A DNA stretch of 64,000 nt from Agelas oroides (GCA_949130485.1 OX422189.1:7225620-7289619), one strand, 5' to 3'. Numbered from the stretch's first letter, positions 10,161-24,616 are shown. A program made the numbers and translations. The notes: generated by a model not told the origin, from the sequence alone.

Positions 10161-12390
10161 CAGTCGTTCCGCCAGTGACAAGTATACGGGGATTATTGAA
10201 AAAACAGGAAGTTAAAATGCAGGCACATTCCAGCGTTTAATTAACGGCAAAACGTAAAGACCCCCTTCGCCACGTGGTGATCAGCCAGCAAAGCTATCAT
10301 TAGTTTTTTGCTTGAAGAAGCAACCATCCTTGCTATTCTCGTATCAAAAGCAGTTGAAAGATATGTACAGCCATTCTGGACACTTGGAAAGTGATTTTCA
10401 GCGGTGAGTTACAGGAGTAGGTACATGCTGATTAGCAGTATCAAACTTGGACAGAAGTAGGCTAGAGTGAGAAAATCAAACTGGGGAGCTCAAGAACAAG
10501 TTCATCCCTGCTTGTAAAATGGATTTGTAAAGGCAAAAGCTAACTTAATATCTTTTTGGGTGTGATACCATAGTTACCTAACTCGGCAAGCCAGTCTGCT
10601 CACACTCGGATGGCAGCAAAGCTTTTTCTCAAGCCTGACATATGAATCAGGCAGCAGGTCAAGAAGTAGACCCTTTTTCAGGCTCCTATCCAGCTTTCTG
10701 CAAAATACACTGTAAATCAATGCGCACACAGTTCATAAAACCTTGAAGCTAGAAGGTGAATGTTGTTTATATAGTCTCATTCACGGGCCCAGCCCAGCTT
10801 TTGGTTGCCTACTTTCTGTAATTCAAGGACAGAAAGCTGGGTATAGCCTCATTCCCAGGCCCCGCCCAGCTTTCCGTCACTTGCAGTACGGAAAAGCGAT
10901 TTTTTTCATTCACGCAGGGAGAGCCTGGGAACGAGGCTATACCCAGTTTTCTGTCCTTGAATTACAGAAAGTAGGCAACCAAAAGCTGGGCTGGGCCCGT
11001 GAATGAGACTATACTAAACAACATTCACCTTCTAGCTTCAAGGTTTTATGAACTGTGTGTGCATTGATTTACAGTGTATTTTGCACATGTAGCAACTTCT
11101 GTTTCTCCAAGCTGCTTCCAGTGTTCCACTATAAACCAGAGCTGTTTGCCTCCTTTGAGGTTGAAGCCACGATGAGTCTGCATGTCACTGTTGTGATCAC
11201 TAGCTACTCACTCTGTCCAAAGTAATGTCGTACTGTGCGTGTAAACTACAATCCCTCAAATGTGCATTATTTAGGGCCAAATGTAGCCACTATGCTAGCC
11301 ATCCTGAATGTTGATATTTTTTATACCTTTGTAACTAGTTACAGATGACATTAGCTTCCCAAATTCTTTTCTCATGAAAACAAGTCTTAGTATCTGGGTA
11401 CCATGTTTACCATTAGCTGAAATGTTATTGCCTTTACTTTCCTAGGTGGAGCTGGTGCATGCAAGGCTGTCAGAAATTTCTACATCCATCTCAACTTCAT
11501 AGTGTTTGCCTTGTAATGACTAGAAGGATGGGGAAGAGGTGGTAATGGAGGAAGAGACAGACAAAGAGCAAGAAGAGTGGCTGAAGATTAACATTTTATT
11601 CCGCTGCATTATAGGCTTGTTCCTCCCAATAGCCTTGTACTCGCTTTCTGCACGGGGAGAGCCTACAAGGCTACCCCCCAACACAAACACACCTTTCTAT
11701 TGTCTTTAGCCCACCCACCCCCCCCTCCTCCCTTCTCTCTCCATCACATTTTCATATCTCTTGTGAATCTTTCCTCTTTGACTATCTATTGTGCATTACT
11801 AAAGAGGCTGCATTAGTGACTCCTGAGTCACATCAGACTCTAGCCTCTGTCTGGGACTCTGTCAAGGCTTAGTCCTACAGTATCAGCGGGTTGAACCAGT
11901 ATGTGTTTGTATTTCAACTATTTGCAGTTTCCATGTTACAGATAACATGCGTTAACCGCAATTTTCTAGTCTGCATTCCAGCGCATGTAGCTCAGAGAGT
12001 TGTTCGAGTACATGCTTAGTTTCTGCATATATTGTAGCCCTATTCCAGTGCTTTCAAATGGTACCTGTTTCATGCAGCTCAGGGGGGGGCGAACAAAAAC
12101 GTGCCACCAAAAACTGCACCCCTGTCGCACGAGGTACGATTGAACCATCCGTAAACAACAGCTTCCCTACACGAAGCGGTAAGAAGCTGCAACTTCAAAC
12201 GTTGGATCTCGATACTAGACTCATTGGTCTATAAAACCACTGGCAAAGTAGGCGCCTACAGCTTCTTGTTTGTTGGCAAGAGACTTTGAAAACTCACCGG
12301 AAGACAAGGTGCCGTTAATTAAATGTTTGTACGTATACACTTTCTGTTTTTTCAATAATTGTCCATATATTGTCACCGGTGGATCGACTG
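10161..12390. mobile_element. TIR element with 4-bp CCAA target site, monomer 2
   Basis: Same element as in monomer 1, about 2.2 kb. It is longer because it holds the complete 387-bp palindrome at 10699-11085. Ends and CCAA duplication are conserved. Confidence 0.68.
10699..11085. repeat. 387-bp near-perfect palindrome in B monomers
   Basis: Arms of about 145 bp (from TGCAAAATACACTGTAAATC to the mirrored end TTTACAGTGTATTTTGCA) flank the MITE at 10844-10939. A second copy is in monomer 4 near 29053-29440. Type A monomers have only the right arm. The arms could fold into a long hairpin. Confidence 0.85.
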
Positions 12391-14028
12391 CCAAGGCCTT
12401 TCTATAGCCAACCACATCAGCCACCATGTACTTTCAACCTGTGCCTAAACCACCTACCTCCCCTTAACTCCCTCTTTCTACTTGCAGAGCCTATATCTCC
12501 CATGCACATTGCACAGTGGTGAAGTATGCAAAACCATGCCGATGTTCAATGTGGAGTTTTAAGTTCAGGCAATAATGGAAGAACATCAGAGGAAATATGT
12601 ATATAGTGTGAAGGTCCATTGGTGATATAGTACTGTTATACTATAGTGCGTGGGCGGATCAAAGGTGCCACATGGCGTCATATATGGCATATACACCACG
12701 CAGCTGCGACCGCAGGGGGTATATTCAAGGATACTTAATTACTACGTGGATTGGAAACTCCCAGAAAATTGATGATGCTAATCCTCGTTGCGGTAGTAAA
12801 ACAGAATTCGGTTTGTTCTTGCAAACATGGCTAATGGCTTGGATAACTACCGAAAGAGTGATACCTTTTTTTAAACATACATGAATCTTCACAACAAAAG
12901 TGCATGGTTACACAGTTTAGGGCATTGTTAATTAAATGGGGCACAACATTTGATTGAACTTGCATCCAACACTTCTCTGACCTAACACAAAGTGCCCAGC
13001 TCAGGAGACTCAACATTTACCTTGTAAAACTATTTCCGTGACATAGCCTTTATGAAACTTAGTTGGTTACACAGTTCGTTGTATGTATAACATAATTGTA
13101 TGCACCACAACACAGTTAACTGCTTGTAGGTCTCACACATCTAACACAAAAAATATACACACGAAAACAAGTTGTATTCGCTGCAGCAAGGCAGTAACGA
13201 AAAACCAAATCACGACAAACGCCACTGCGATCTCAAGTGCCAAAATGGTAGTCTCTTTGCACGCAAAATCAATTCTTTGCACGCAAAATCAATTCTTTGC
13301 ACGCAAAATCAGTTCTCTGGATAGCTCATGCAGCGCGCAGCAACGTCTCAAAGTGCCTGTTGGAAGGAGCTAGTTTCCGTATATCTCCGTTACACTGTGC
13401 AACGAGGTTAGTGTCACGCGTACATATTACCTAAAGTACGTAGTTTCCAATCCACGTAGTAATAAAGTATCCTTGGTATATTGTTGAGTCAGGGATGTAT
13501 ATTTCGACCTCAAGGAGTATATTGCTGGTTCAGGGGTAGTATATTGCTGAGTCAGTGGTATATATTTGGCAATAAGTGGTTGAGCACAGAAATGGAAAAT
13601 GTTTGTTTTTGCAATGGAAGGGGCAATTCTAGCTCCCCAGACCTCACTATAGGAGAGCCACTGCCAGCACTATAGAGCCCCTGCACTGTACTCAGTAAGT
13701 ACTAGCACAGCGAAAGCCAAAGCATCACACAAATTTACCAGGTTTTCGCACAGCGACACAGCTCTTACTTGGTGTGTTGAATCACGCTGGACAGATGCTA
13801 CTGCTTCCTGGCAGCTAGCCACTACCCTGACGGATGCTGACAATTATTTTACTCGCCAGGTGGTTGACCCAGGGATAGCGCTAGGACCAGTTTGTATTTG
13901 ACGAGTCGTTGCCACCACTGCCAGCTGAACTGTGAGGCTGGGCGTTTCTACTACCAGCTCGAATCATTGTTTCATGATCGCTAGCTTCCGAGAGCGGCTA
14001 GGTAGCAAGCTAGCTGACCATCGGCATC

Positions 14029-15025
14029 ATGGCTGAGCGCCAGCAGCATCTTGGTTTCAAGTCGACACGAGCGAAAGGCCCTTTGTCATGGCTCAGACTC
14101 TGCCTTGACTTCAGAGATGTTTCACAGGTCCTTTGGTGGCCTAAGCATACCTAAACTCATCCTTTTCCAGTCAAAAAGCAGCAGCAACGCACGACGACAA
14201 CCCGGACTTATCAATCAGCAAAGCGCCACTACATCCTTTTCTGTCAGGCATCTAATAGCCAATTGCTTCCGTTAACTGAGGTCATTTTGTGCAAGTTTGT
14301 GGTTTATTTGGCCAACCAGAAACTCAAACATCAGACGATCAAGGTTTATCGTTCAGGTTTGCGCCACCTCCAGATTGCAGAGGGCCTTGGAGATCCTTCC
14401 CCGCCTGGGGCATTTCCTCGCTTAGAGTACGTCCTCAAGGGCATCAAGCATACTCCCGCAGCTCAGTCTAAAGACACACGCCTTCCTATCACCCCTCCGA
14501 TTCTGAGGAGGTTGCGGTCTGTGTAGGCTCCCTAGGCTCAGGATCCAGATGTGGTTATGCTGTGGGCAGCATGTTTCCTAGGCTTTTTTGGCTTTATGAG
14601 AGCAGGAGAGTTCACTTGCCCAACTAGCTCTCATTTTGATCCTGAATCCATGCTGTCCCCCGAGGATGTCTCAGTTGATCAGCACCAATCTCCATCCTTA
14701 CTCTGTGTGAAGCTCAAATGCAGCAAAACAGACCCCTTTAGGGCTGGCGTAGCTATATTCTTGTGTTAAAGATGGCAGCTACCTCACAAGAGAGCGCCTG
14801 GTAGCCCGCCTTCGCTTGGGCTTGCGTCAAGCAGGACTGGAAGCAGACAGGTATAGCGGTCACAGTTTTAGGATTGGAGCGGCCACTACTGCAGCTCAAG
14901 CTGGAGTGAAAGATTCTTTCATCAAAATGCTGGGGCGTTGGGAGTCTGCTGCCTATCAGCGTTATGTTCGCACCCCAAGAGACCAATTAGCAGCCATTTC
15001 ATCCCGTCTAGCCTGTATGCAGTAG
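14029..15025 (+). mobile_element. Tyrosine-recombinase element fossil, monomer 2
   Basis: A longer copy of the same fossil. Besides the DNA-binding region it keeps the C-terminal catalytic motifs of the family: a His-x-x-Arg box (SGHSFRIGAATTAA), the GRWES box and a Tyr in AAYQRYVRTP, where the nucleophile is expected. It is broken, with roughly three to five breaks shared by the other copies, so decay came before the array was amplified. The likely family is Crypton or DIRS/Ngaro-type YR. It is treated as dead. Confidence 0.7.
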
Positions 15026-17507
15026 TTTTCAAGTTGTCAGTATAGTTCTGTGATTTTGTCCTGCTATGTACGTGTTTTGCAGTTTGTAATGTACTTGGTG
15101 GTTTGGGAGGAGTAGTGTGTTTGTGGGCACAAGGGATCACCCTCCACCCCATACCACCTTTGTCTGGGGGTGGGGTGGGAGAAGGCATATGGAGGCTAGG
15201 TAGCAGCTACTCCTTGCATGCTGTATGGTCGGGTGTCCCAAGGGCCCTCATGCTTCTCCCAACACTCCGCCTGCTCTTAGGGCAGCTAAGGAGTTACGTG
15301 CCTCATACTCACAGATTGTTTTGTCACCTTCCGATGAGTATTAAAGAAGCATTTACTAAGCCTGTTGGTATGGAGAGAAATGGTCCAGCCAGTGCCAACC
15401 AAGGCCTTTCTACAGCCAACCACATCAGTCAGCATGTACTTTCAACCTGTGCCTAAATCACCTACCTCCCCCTATTCCACTCATTCTGCTTGCAGAGCCT
15501 ACCTCTCATGCACATTGCACAGTGCTGATGTAAGCAAAACCATGCCGATATTCTATGTTGAGATTTAAGTTAAGGCAATAATGGAAAGAGCATCAGAGAA
15601 AATATGTGTACCGTGTGAAAGTCCATTGGTGATATAGTACTACTATACACTGAGAGATCATATGGAGTGTATAACACACTCTGTGTTCAACAAGTGACTG
15701 ATGCACTTACCAGTAGGAAGTTGGTAGTAAGGATGATGATCTAGTGGAAATGACGTACCCAACTGGTAAGACCCTGAGGATTAGGATGATGAGATAATGT
15801 TACTATAAGATGTACTGGGTAAAGATGTTATGGCTCTGGTCCAAGCAGGACTGTCAAAAGGAACAATGTGGGTGAGCATTAGCCTAGTCTCATTCCCAGG
15901 CTGAAGCCCCACCTCAGACTCAATGAGGCTGCCCACTCTAGGAGATCCGGAAGCATGCCCCTCTCCCTCTCCAAGAAATTTTAGGTGTTCTTAGGTATGG
16001 TCTGGGGTTTCATACAGTATAGCTCCAAACAAATACTGAATATCAGCGAAACACATCATGGTTGGCCTGGGAGTGGTTAGCTTCATTCTCAGGCCACTCC
16101 CAGATTTTATCTCTCAGCTGCAGATCTTATCTTGCAGCAACAGCTGAGAGATAAAATCTGGGAGTGATCTGGGAACAAGGCTACATGGTGGTCACATGAT
16201 AGTCACATGATACAAGGTTAAGCACCTTGTGTCATGTGACCACCACAGCCTGGTAATGTGCTTTGTATTCAGTCTTGAGCAAAGCAGGTTATGACAGGGT
16301 TCAGCATTGCTGGGAACGAGGCTAGGTTCAGCACTGTTTGTGGGAGCCCCTCAGAGGGCTCCTACTGGGGTGAAAATACCCTCATTACCCAATTCCCCTA
16401 ACCTTCTCTCAGCAGCCACTGAGTACAAGGGTCTGACACTACAGCAATTTCAACCACAATTCCATACCTTTAAATTAGTCCCTCGTTAGTTTGGGTAAGG
16501 CCTACCCCATTTATGACAAAACCTGGCTTGACTTAGCCTCGTTCCCAGGCTCCTCCACTCCGGAACGCGATATTGAAGTTGTACATGCAGAGAGAGCCTG
16601 GTATTTTTTCTCACGTGAGAACCCTCAAAGGTAGAGAGGGGGTAGAGAGACCTTAATTGCACGTGGGCGTACCCGAAGACTCAGAACAGGGAAAAGAGTG
16701 AAGGTAGCGGGCAACTTACTACACGTATCTAGCTACCGGGGGGCGAATATCATACATACTGAGCGTTGAACGCAAATTTGGTTGAATAATGCACAAAGCG
16801 TTGCCTTTATTCTGACATCCTGGGATGTCCTGGGGTATCCCAGGACATCTTGTACCTGGGACCTTACACTGACTACACAGCTGGGACATCCTGGGATGTC
16901 CTGGAATGTCCTAGCAAGTGCTGTCAGGTAAGGGACAGTCCGTGGCAGTCCCGGACCACCACTGATCATTTGGAAAGACTACTGTCACTCGTAGGAGTTG
17001 CCAGGCTCCATGGTTCATAGCATGGTTGTGGCTTCACTACGAGGCTGGTATTGATGCTGTGTACTGCCATGCATGCTTGTAAAGCGCTGAAGATCAAGAA
17101 AATAACGCATGCATTTCCCACTTGCTCTTTCTCAAGAGCTGATCATGAAAAGCAATGTGAGCGCTTCCTGAACTCCGTAAATTGCAAAATTTCGCAGCCC
17201 GGTGGCCGTAACACTTCAAATTTGCTTCCTCTAGGCCTGGCATGACCTAGTGAGTAATGAATGCCTGATCCTGGGCTATCGAGGCTTGTTACAACCAGTA
17301 TACAATAGCAACCGTGATCTGTTGGATACCTCAACATTGCCAACCATGTACTTGGTTCTGGGAGATTCCTCTCACCGCATGTGGAAGTCACAAGATCACT
17401 AAAGGGGAAACCTCCCTCCTCCAGGGAAAAAGAATGACTAAATTACACCCCTATTCATCGCTGTCATTATACCTATATCCAAAACTCTCATAAAAGATAT
17501 TACTTAC

Positions 17508-17822
17508 CACTTTCTGACTGAAGCTTGGTTCTAAGCTCCTGAGCTAGCCTTATTTCACCAACTGCTGGTGCCTGTAGTGTTTGGATTACAGTGGACCATG
17601 TGTATGGCCTGGTTGCTCGATCCTTCCAGACTGTGAATACAAAAGTGAAACACTTGAAGGGGTCACCAGAAGTTGCATCTATGAAGTACTTTTGATCATT
17701 GAGTGTTAGTCCAAGTTGAATGCTTATTTCTTTCCACTTTGCAGATACTTTGCTTGCAACTTCGTTCATCAGGTCTGACAGCTCTGGTTTACTTTCTAGT
17801 CCTGCATACTTGCTGCCTAAAC
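17508..17822 (-). CDS. Death-domain exon, monomer 3
   Basis: Third copy, 315 bp, with the same acceptor and donor and an open frame. It differs from copy 1 at about 14 residues, including NDQKYFIDATSGDPFKC, VWKDR and VIQTLQAPAVGEIRL. It combines the IDATS motif of type A with the NDQKYF motif also seen in type B, so it is a mosaic or an intermediate. The immediate flanks (CTCTCATAAAAG downstream and the ATTTGTAGGAAAGG form upstream) are shared with monomer 5. Confidence 0.7.
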
Positions 17823-18333
17823 CTGCAATGAAAAGACAACAAGCCAAGTGGTGATTGATACATCTCATGCTTTAAGGAAGGCAGGCACAATTTGATATTC
17901 ATTCTCAACAAATATGTGAATTCTCCCATGGTTTTAGGGCAGACATTTGTAGGAAAGGTATATTTCAACACAGGATGTATCTTGTGAAGATGTAAGGTCC
18001 AGAAATGTAAGGAGCATTTTACAGTTATACACATGCAGCATACTGATGAATAAGTGGCACACATGTCATCATCACACAAAAATGACACTGAGCAGATCAA
18101 TATTTCCTGGGGTTATAAATCGACATTACTATATTTTCTTTGTGAAACTGTGAATCAGCCTGAGTAAGTATATTCAGGAAAAGGCGGTACAGATTTCATT
18201 ACAGTGCCTGCTCCATAAATACATCACTAGGGGAAGGTAGAGGAAGCATTGTGGGGCTAAGCCTGAGGTGAGAGAAGCATTTTCTAAGCCTGTTGGTATG
18301 AAGGAGAAAAATGGCCCAGCCAATGTCAACCAA

Positions 18334-20454
18334 CAGTCGTTCCGCCAGTGACAAGTATACGGGGATTATTGAAAAAACAGGAAGTTAAAATGCAGGCACA
18401 TTCCAGCGTTTAATTAACGGCAAAACGTAAAGATCCCCTTCGCCGCGTGGTGATCAGCCAGCAAAGCTATCATTAGTTTTTTGCTTGAAGAAGCAACCAT
18501 CCTTGCTATTCTCGTATCAAAAGCAGTTGAAAGATATGTACAGCCATTCTGGACACTTGGAAAGTGATTTTCAGCGGTGACTTACAGGAGTAGGTACATG
18601 CTGATTAGCAGTATCAAACTTGGACAGAAGTAGGCTAGAGTGCATGAGAAAATCAAACTGGGGAGCTCAAGAACAAGTTCATCCCTGCTTGTAAAATGGA
18701 TTTGTAAAGGCAAAAGCTAACTTAATATCTTTTTGGGTGTGATACCATAGTTACCTAACTCGGCAAGCCAGTCTGCTCACACTCGGATGGCAGCAAAGCT
18801 TTTTCTCAAGCCTGACATATGAATCAGGCAGCAGAAGGTCAAGAAGTAGACCCTTTTTCAGGCTCCTATCCAGCTTAGCCTCATTCCCAGGCCCCGCCCA
18901 GCTTTCCGTCACTTGCAGTACGGAAAAGCGATTTTTTTCATTCACGCGGGGAGAGCCTGGGAACGAGGCTATACCCAGCTTTCTGTCCTTGAATTACAGA
19001 AAGTAGGCAACCAAAAGCTGGGCTGGGCCTGTGAATGAGACTATACTAACCAAGATTCACCTGCTAGCTTCAAGGTTTTATGAACTGTGTACGCATTGAT
19101 TTACAGTGTATTTTGGACATGTAGCAACTTCTGTTTCGCCAAGCTGCCTCCAGTGTTCCACTATAAACCAGAACTGTTTGCCTCCTTTGAGGTTGAAGCC
19201 ATGATGAGTCTATCACTGTTGTGATCACTAGCTACTCACTCTGTCCAAAGTAATATCGTACTGTGCGTGTAAACTACAATCCCTCAAATGTGCATTATTT
19301 AGGGCCAAATGTAGCCACTATGCTAGCCATCCTGAATGTTGATATTTTTTATACCTTTGTAACTAGTTACAGATGACATTAGCTTCCCAAATTCTTTTCC
19401 CATGAAAACAAGTCTTAGTATCTGGGTACCATGTTTACCATTAGCTGAAATGTTATTGCCTTTACTTTCCTAGGTGGAGCACACAATCCTGGTGCATGCA
19501 ATGCTGTCAGAAATTTCTACATCCATCTCAACTTCATAGTGTTTGCCTTGTAATGACTAGAAGGATGGGGAAGAGGTGGTAATGGAGGAAGAGACAGACA
19601 GATCGAAGCAACAAAGAGCAAGAAGAGTGGCTGAAGATTAACATTTTATTCCGCTGCATTATAGGCTTGTTCCTCCCAATAGCCTTGTACTTGCTTTCTG
19701 CACGGGGAGAGCCTGGGTACGAGGCTACCCCCCAACGCAAACACACCTTTCTATTGTCTTTAGCCCACCCCCCCCCCCCCCCCCCCACCCCTCCCTTCTC
19801 TCTCCATCACATTTTCATATCTCTTGTGAATCTTTCCTCTTTGACTATCTATTGTGCATTACTAAAGAGGCTGCATTAGTGACTCCTGAGTCACATCAGA
19901 CTCTAGCCTCTGTCTGGGACTTTGTCCAGGCTTAGTCCTACAGTATCAGTGGGTTGAACCAGTCATGTGTTTGTATTTCAACTATTTGCACAGTTTCCAT
20001 GTTACAGATAACATGCGTTAACCACAATTTTTTAGTCTGCATTCCAGCGCATGTAGCTCAGAGAGTTGTTCGAGTACACGCTTAGTTTCTGCATATATTG
20101 TAGCCCTATTCCAGTGCTTTCAAATGGTACCTGTTTCATGCAGCTCGGGGGGGGGGGGGGGCGAACAAAAACGTGCCACCAAAAACTGCACCCCTGTTGC
20201 ACGAGGTACGATTGAACCATCCGTAAACAACAGCTTCCCTACACGAAGCGGTAAGAAGCTGCAACTTCAAACGTTGGATCTCGATACTAGACTCATTGGT
20301 CTATAAAACCACTGGCAAAGTAGGCGCCTACAGCTTCTTGTTTGTTGGCAAGAGACTTTGAAAACTCACTGGAAGACAAGGTGCCGTTAATTAAATGTTT
20401 GTACGTATACACTTTCTGTTTTTTCAACATATATTGTCACCGGTGGATCGACTG
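18334..20454. mobile_element. TIR element with 4-bp CCAA target site, monomer 3
   Basis: Same element, about 2.1 kb, with the half palindrome (MITE 18876-18971). The right inverted repeat lacks ATAATTGTCC, a loss shared only with monomer 4. A run of about 20 C's lies near 19768-19787 and a run of G's near 20148-20161. Confidence 0.68.
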
Positions 20455-22076
20455 CCAAGGCCTTTCTATAGCCAACCACATCAGCCACCATGTACTTTCA
20501 ACCTGTGCCTAAACCACCTACCTCCCCTAACTCCCTCTTTCTGCTTGCAGAGCCTATATCTCCCATGCACATTGCACAGTGCTGAAGTATGCAAAACCAT
20601 GCCGATGTTCAATGTGGAGTTTTAAGTTCAGGCAATAATGGAAGAACATCAGAGGAAATATGTATGTGAAGGTCCATTGGTGATATAGTACTGTTATACT
20701 ATAGTGTGTGGGCGGATCAAAGGTGCCACATGGTGTCATATATGGCATATACACTGCGCAGCTGCGACTGCAGGGGGTATATTCAAGGATACTTAATTAC
20801 TACGTGGATTGGAAACTCCCAGAAAATTGATGATGCTAATCCTCGTTGCGGTAGTAAAACAGAATTCGGTGTGTTCTTGCAAACATGGCTAATGGCTTGG
20901 ATAACTACCGAAAGTGATACCTTTTTTTAAACATACAACAGGAATCTTCACAACAAAAGTGCATGGGTACACAGTTTAGGGCATTGTTAATTAAAGGGGG
21001 CACAATTAACATTTGATTGAACTTGCATCCAACACTTCTCTGACCTAACACAAAGTGCCCAGCTCAGGAGACTCAACATTTACCTTGTAAAACTATTTCC
21101 ATGACATAGCCTTTATGAAACTTAGCTGGTTACACAGTTCGTTGTATGTATAACATAACTGAATGCACCACGACACAGTTAACTGCTCGTAGGTCTCACA
21201 CATCTAACACAAAATATTTACACACGTAAACAAGATGTATTCGCTGCAGCAAGGCGGTAACGAAAAACCAAATCACGACAAACGCCACTGCGATCTCAAG
21301 TGCCAAAATGGTAGTCTCTTTGCACGCAAAATCAATTCTTTGCACGCAAAATCAGTTCTCTGGATAGCTCATGCAGCGCGCAGCAACGTCTCAAAGTGCC
21401 TGTTGGAAGGAGCTAGTTTCCGTATATCTCCGTTACACTGTGCAACGAGGTTAGTGTCACGCGTACATATTACCTAAAGTACGTAGTTTCCAATCCACGT
21501 AGTAATAAAGTATCCTTGGTATATTGCTGAGTCAGGGATGTATATTTCAACCTCAAGGAGTATATTGCTGGTTCAGTGGTAGTATATTGCTGAGTCAGTG
21601 GTATATATTTGGCAATAAGCGGTTGAGCACAGAAACGGAAAATGTTTGTTTTTGCAATGGAAGGGGCAGTTCTAGCTCCCCAGACCTCACTATAGGAGAG
21701 CCACTGCCAGCACTATATAGCCCCTGCACTGTACTCAGTAAGTACTAGCACAGCGAAAGCCAAAGCGTCACACAAATTTACCAGGTTTTCGCGCAGCGAC
21801 ACAGCTCTTACTTGGTGTGTTGAATCACGCACGGCTGGACAGATGCTACTGCTTCCTGGCAGCTAGCCACTACCCTGACGGATGCTGACAATTATTTTAC
21901 TCGCCAGGTGGTTGACCCAGGGATAGCGCTAGGACCAGTTTTTTTTCAACGAGTCGTTGCCGCCACTGCCAGCTGAACTGTGAGGCTGGGCGTTTCTACT
22001 GCCAGCTCGAATCATTGTTTCATGATCGCTAGCTTCCGAGAGCGACTAGGTAGCAAGCTAGCTGACCATCGGCATC

Positions 22077-23074
22077 ATGGCTTAGCGCCAGCAGCATCTT
22101 GGTTTCAAGTTGACACGAGCGAAAGGCCCTTTGTCATGGCTCAGACTCTGCCTTGACTTCAGAGATGTTTCACGGGTCCTTTGGTGGCCTAAGCATACTT
22201 AAACTCATCCTTTTCCACTCAAAAAGCAGCAGCAACGCACAACGACAACCCGGACTTATCAATCAGCAAAGCGCCACTACATCCTTTTCTGTCAGGCATC
22301 TAATAGCCAATTGCTTCCGTTAACTGAGGTCATTTTGTGCAAGTTTGTGGTTTATTTGGCCAACCAGAAACTCAAACATCAGACGATCAAGGTTTATCGT
22401 TCAGACTTGCGCCACCTCCAGATTGCAGAGGGCCTTGGAGATCCTTCCCTGCCTGGGGCATTTCCTCGCTTAGAGTACGTCCTCAAGGGCATCAAGCATA
22501 CTCCCGCAGCTCAGTCTAAAGACACACGCCTTCCTATCACCCCTCCGATTCTGAGGAGGTTGCGGTCTGTGTGGGCTCCCTAGGCTCAGGATCCAGATGT
22601 GGTTATGCTGTGGGCAGCATGTTTCCTAGGCTTTTTTGGCTTTATGAGAGCAGGAGAGTTCACTTGCCCAACTAGCTCTCATTTTGATCCTGAATCCATG
22701 CTGTCCCCAGAGGATGTCTCAGTTGATCAGCACCAATCTCCATCCTTACTCTGTGTGAAGCTCAAATGCAGCAAAACAGACCCCTTTAGGGCTGGCGTAG
22801 CTATATTCTTGTGTTTAAAGATGGCAGCTACCTCACAAGAGAGCGCCTGGTAGCCCGCCTTCGCTTGGGCTTGCGTCAAGCTGGACTGGAAGCAGACAGG
22901 TATAGCGGTCACAGTTTTAGGATTGGAGCGGCCACTACTGCAGCTCAAGCTGAAGTGAAAGATTCTTTCATCAAAATGCTGGGGCGTTGGGAGTCTGCTG
23001 CCTATCAGCGTTATGTTCGCACCCCAAGAGACCAATTAGCAGCCATTTCATCCCGTCTAGCCTGTATGCAGTAG
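22077..23074 (+). mobile_element. Tyrosine-recombinase element fossil, monomer 3
   Basis: Same fossil and same parts as in monomer 2, from the SAM-like region to the HSFR, GRWES and Tyr boxes. It is broken in a comparable number of places and nearly identical in sequence to the copies in monomers 4 and 5. Confidence 0.7.
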
Positions 23075-24616
23075 TTTTCAAGTTGTCAGTATAGTTCTGT
23101 GATTTTGTCCTGCTATGTACATGTTTTGCAGTTTGTAATGTACTCGGTGGTTTGGGAGGAGTAGTGTGTTTGTGGGCACAAGGGATCACCCTCCACCCCA
23201 TACCACCTTTGTCTGGGGGTGGGGTGGGAGAAGGCATATGGAGGCTAGGTAGCAGCTACTCCTTGCATGCTGTATGGTCGGGTGTCCCAAGGGCCCTCAT
23301 GCTTCTCCCAACACTCCGCCTGCTCTTAGGGCAGCTAAGGAGTGACGTGCCTCATACTCACAGATTGTTTTGTCACCTTCCGATGAGTATTAAAGAAGCA
23401 TTTACTAAGCCTGTTGGTATGGAGAGAAATGGTCCAGCCAGTGCCAACCAAGGCCTTTCTACAGCCAACCACATCAGTCAGCATGTACTTTCAACCTGTG
23501 CCTAAATCACCTACCTCCCCCTATTCCACTCATTCTGCTTGCAGAGCCTACCTCTCATGCACATTGCACAGTGCTGATGTAAGCAAAACCATGCCGATAT
23601 TCTATGTCGAGTTTTAAGTTAAGGCAATAATGGAAAGAGCATCAGAGAAAATATGTGTACCGTGTGAAGGTCCATTGGTGATATAGTACTACTATATACA
23701 ATGAGAGATCATATGGAGTGTATAACACACTCTGTGTTCAACAAGTGACTGATGCACTATATTAACTTACCAGTAGGAAGTTGGTAGTAAGGATGATGAT
23801 CTAGTGGAAATGACGTACCCAACTGGTAAGACCCTGAGGATTAGGAAGATGAGATAATGTTACTATAAGATGTACTGGGTAAAGATGTTATGGCTCTGGT
23901 CCAAGCAGGACTGTCAAAAGGATTTGGGGGCACAGTGAAAACCAACAATGTGGGTGAGCATTAGCCTAGTCTCATTCCCAGGCTGAAGCCCCACATCAGA
24001 CTCAATGAGGCTGCCCACTCTAGGAGATCCGGAAGCATGCCCCTCTCCCTCTCCAAGAAATTTTAGGTGCTCTTAGGTATGGTCTGGGGTTTCATACAGT
24101 ATAGCTCCAAACAAATACTGAATATCAGCGAACCACATCATGGTTGGCCTGGGAGTGGTTAGCTTCATTCTCAGGCCACTCCCAGATTTTATCTCTCAGC
24201 TGCAGATCTTATCTTGCAGCAACAGCTGAGAGATAAAATCTGGGAGTGACCTGGGAACAAGGCTACATGGTGGTCACATGATAGTCACATGATACAAGGT
24301 TAAGCACCTTGTGTCATGTGACCACCACAGCCTGGTAATGTGCTTTCGTATTCAGTCTTGAGCAAAGCAGGTTATGACAGGGTTCAGCATTGCTGGGAAC
24401 GAGGCTAGGTTCAGCACTGTTTGTGGGAGCCCCTCAGAGGCTTCCTACTGGGGTGAAAATACCCTCATTACCCAATTCCCCTAACCTTCTCTCAGCAGCC
24501 ACTGAGTACAAGGGTCTGACACTACAGCAATTTCAACCACAATTCCATACCTTTAAATCAGTCCCTCGTTAGTTTGGGTAAGGCCTATCACATTTATTAC
24601 AAAACCTGGCTTGACT

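Larger units (their letters stand above)
7874..16618. repeat. Array monomer 2 (type B)
   Basis: Second monomer, about 8.7 kb. After the shared start it runs through the right half of the MITE ending at 8178 and about 600 bp of B-specific sequence (8180-8787) with no gene seen. It then joins common sequence at ACTGATCATTTGG. It has the full 387-bp palindrome. Near 13253-13310 the short repeat TTCTTTGCACGCAAAATCA is present three times instead of two. Confidence 0.85.

Noticed and set aside
15103-15456. 117-codon plus-strand frame conserved in monomers 2-4
   Set aside because: It is conserved only because the monomers are nearly identical. It spans the end of the recombinase fossil and family R and shows no domain.
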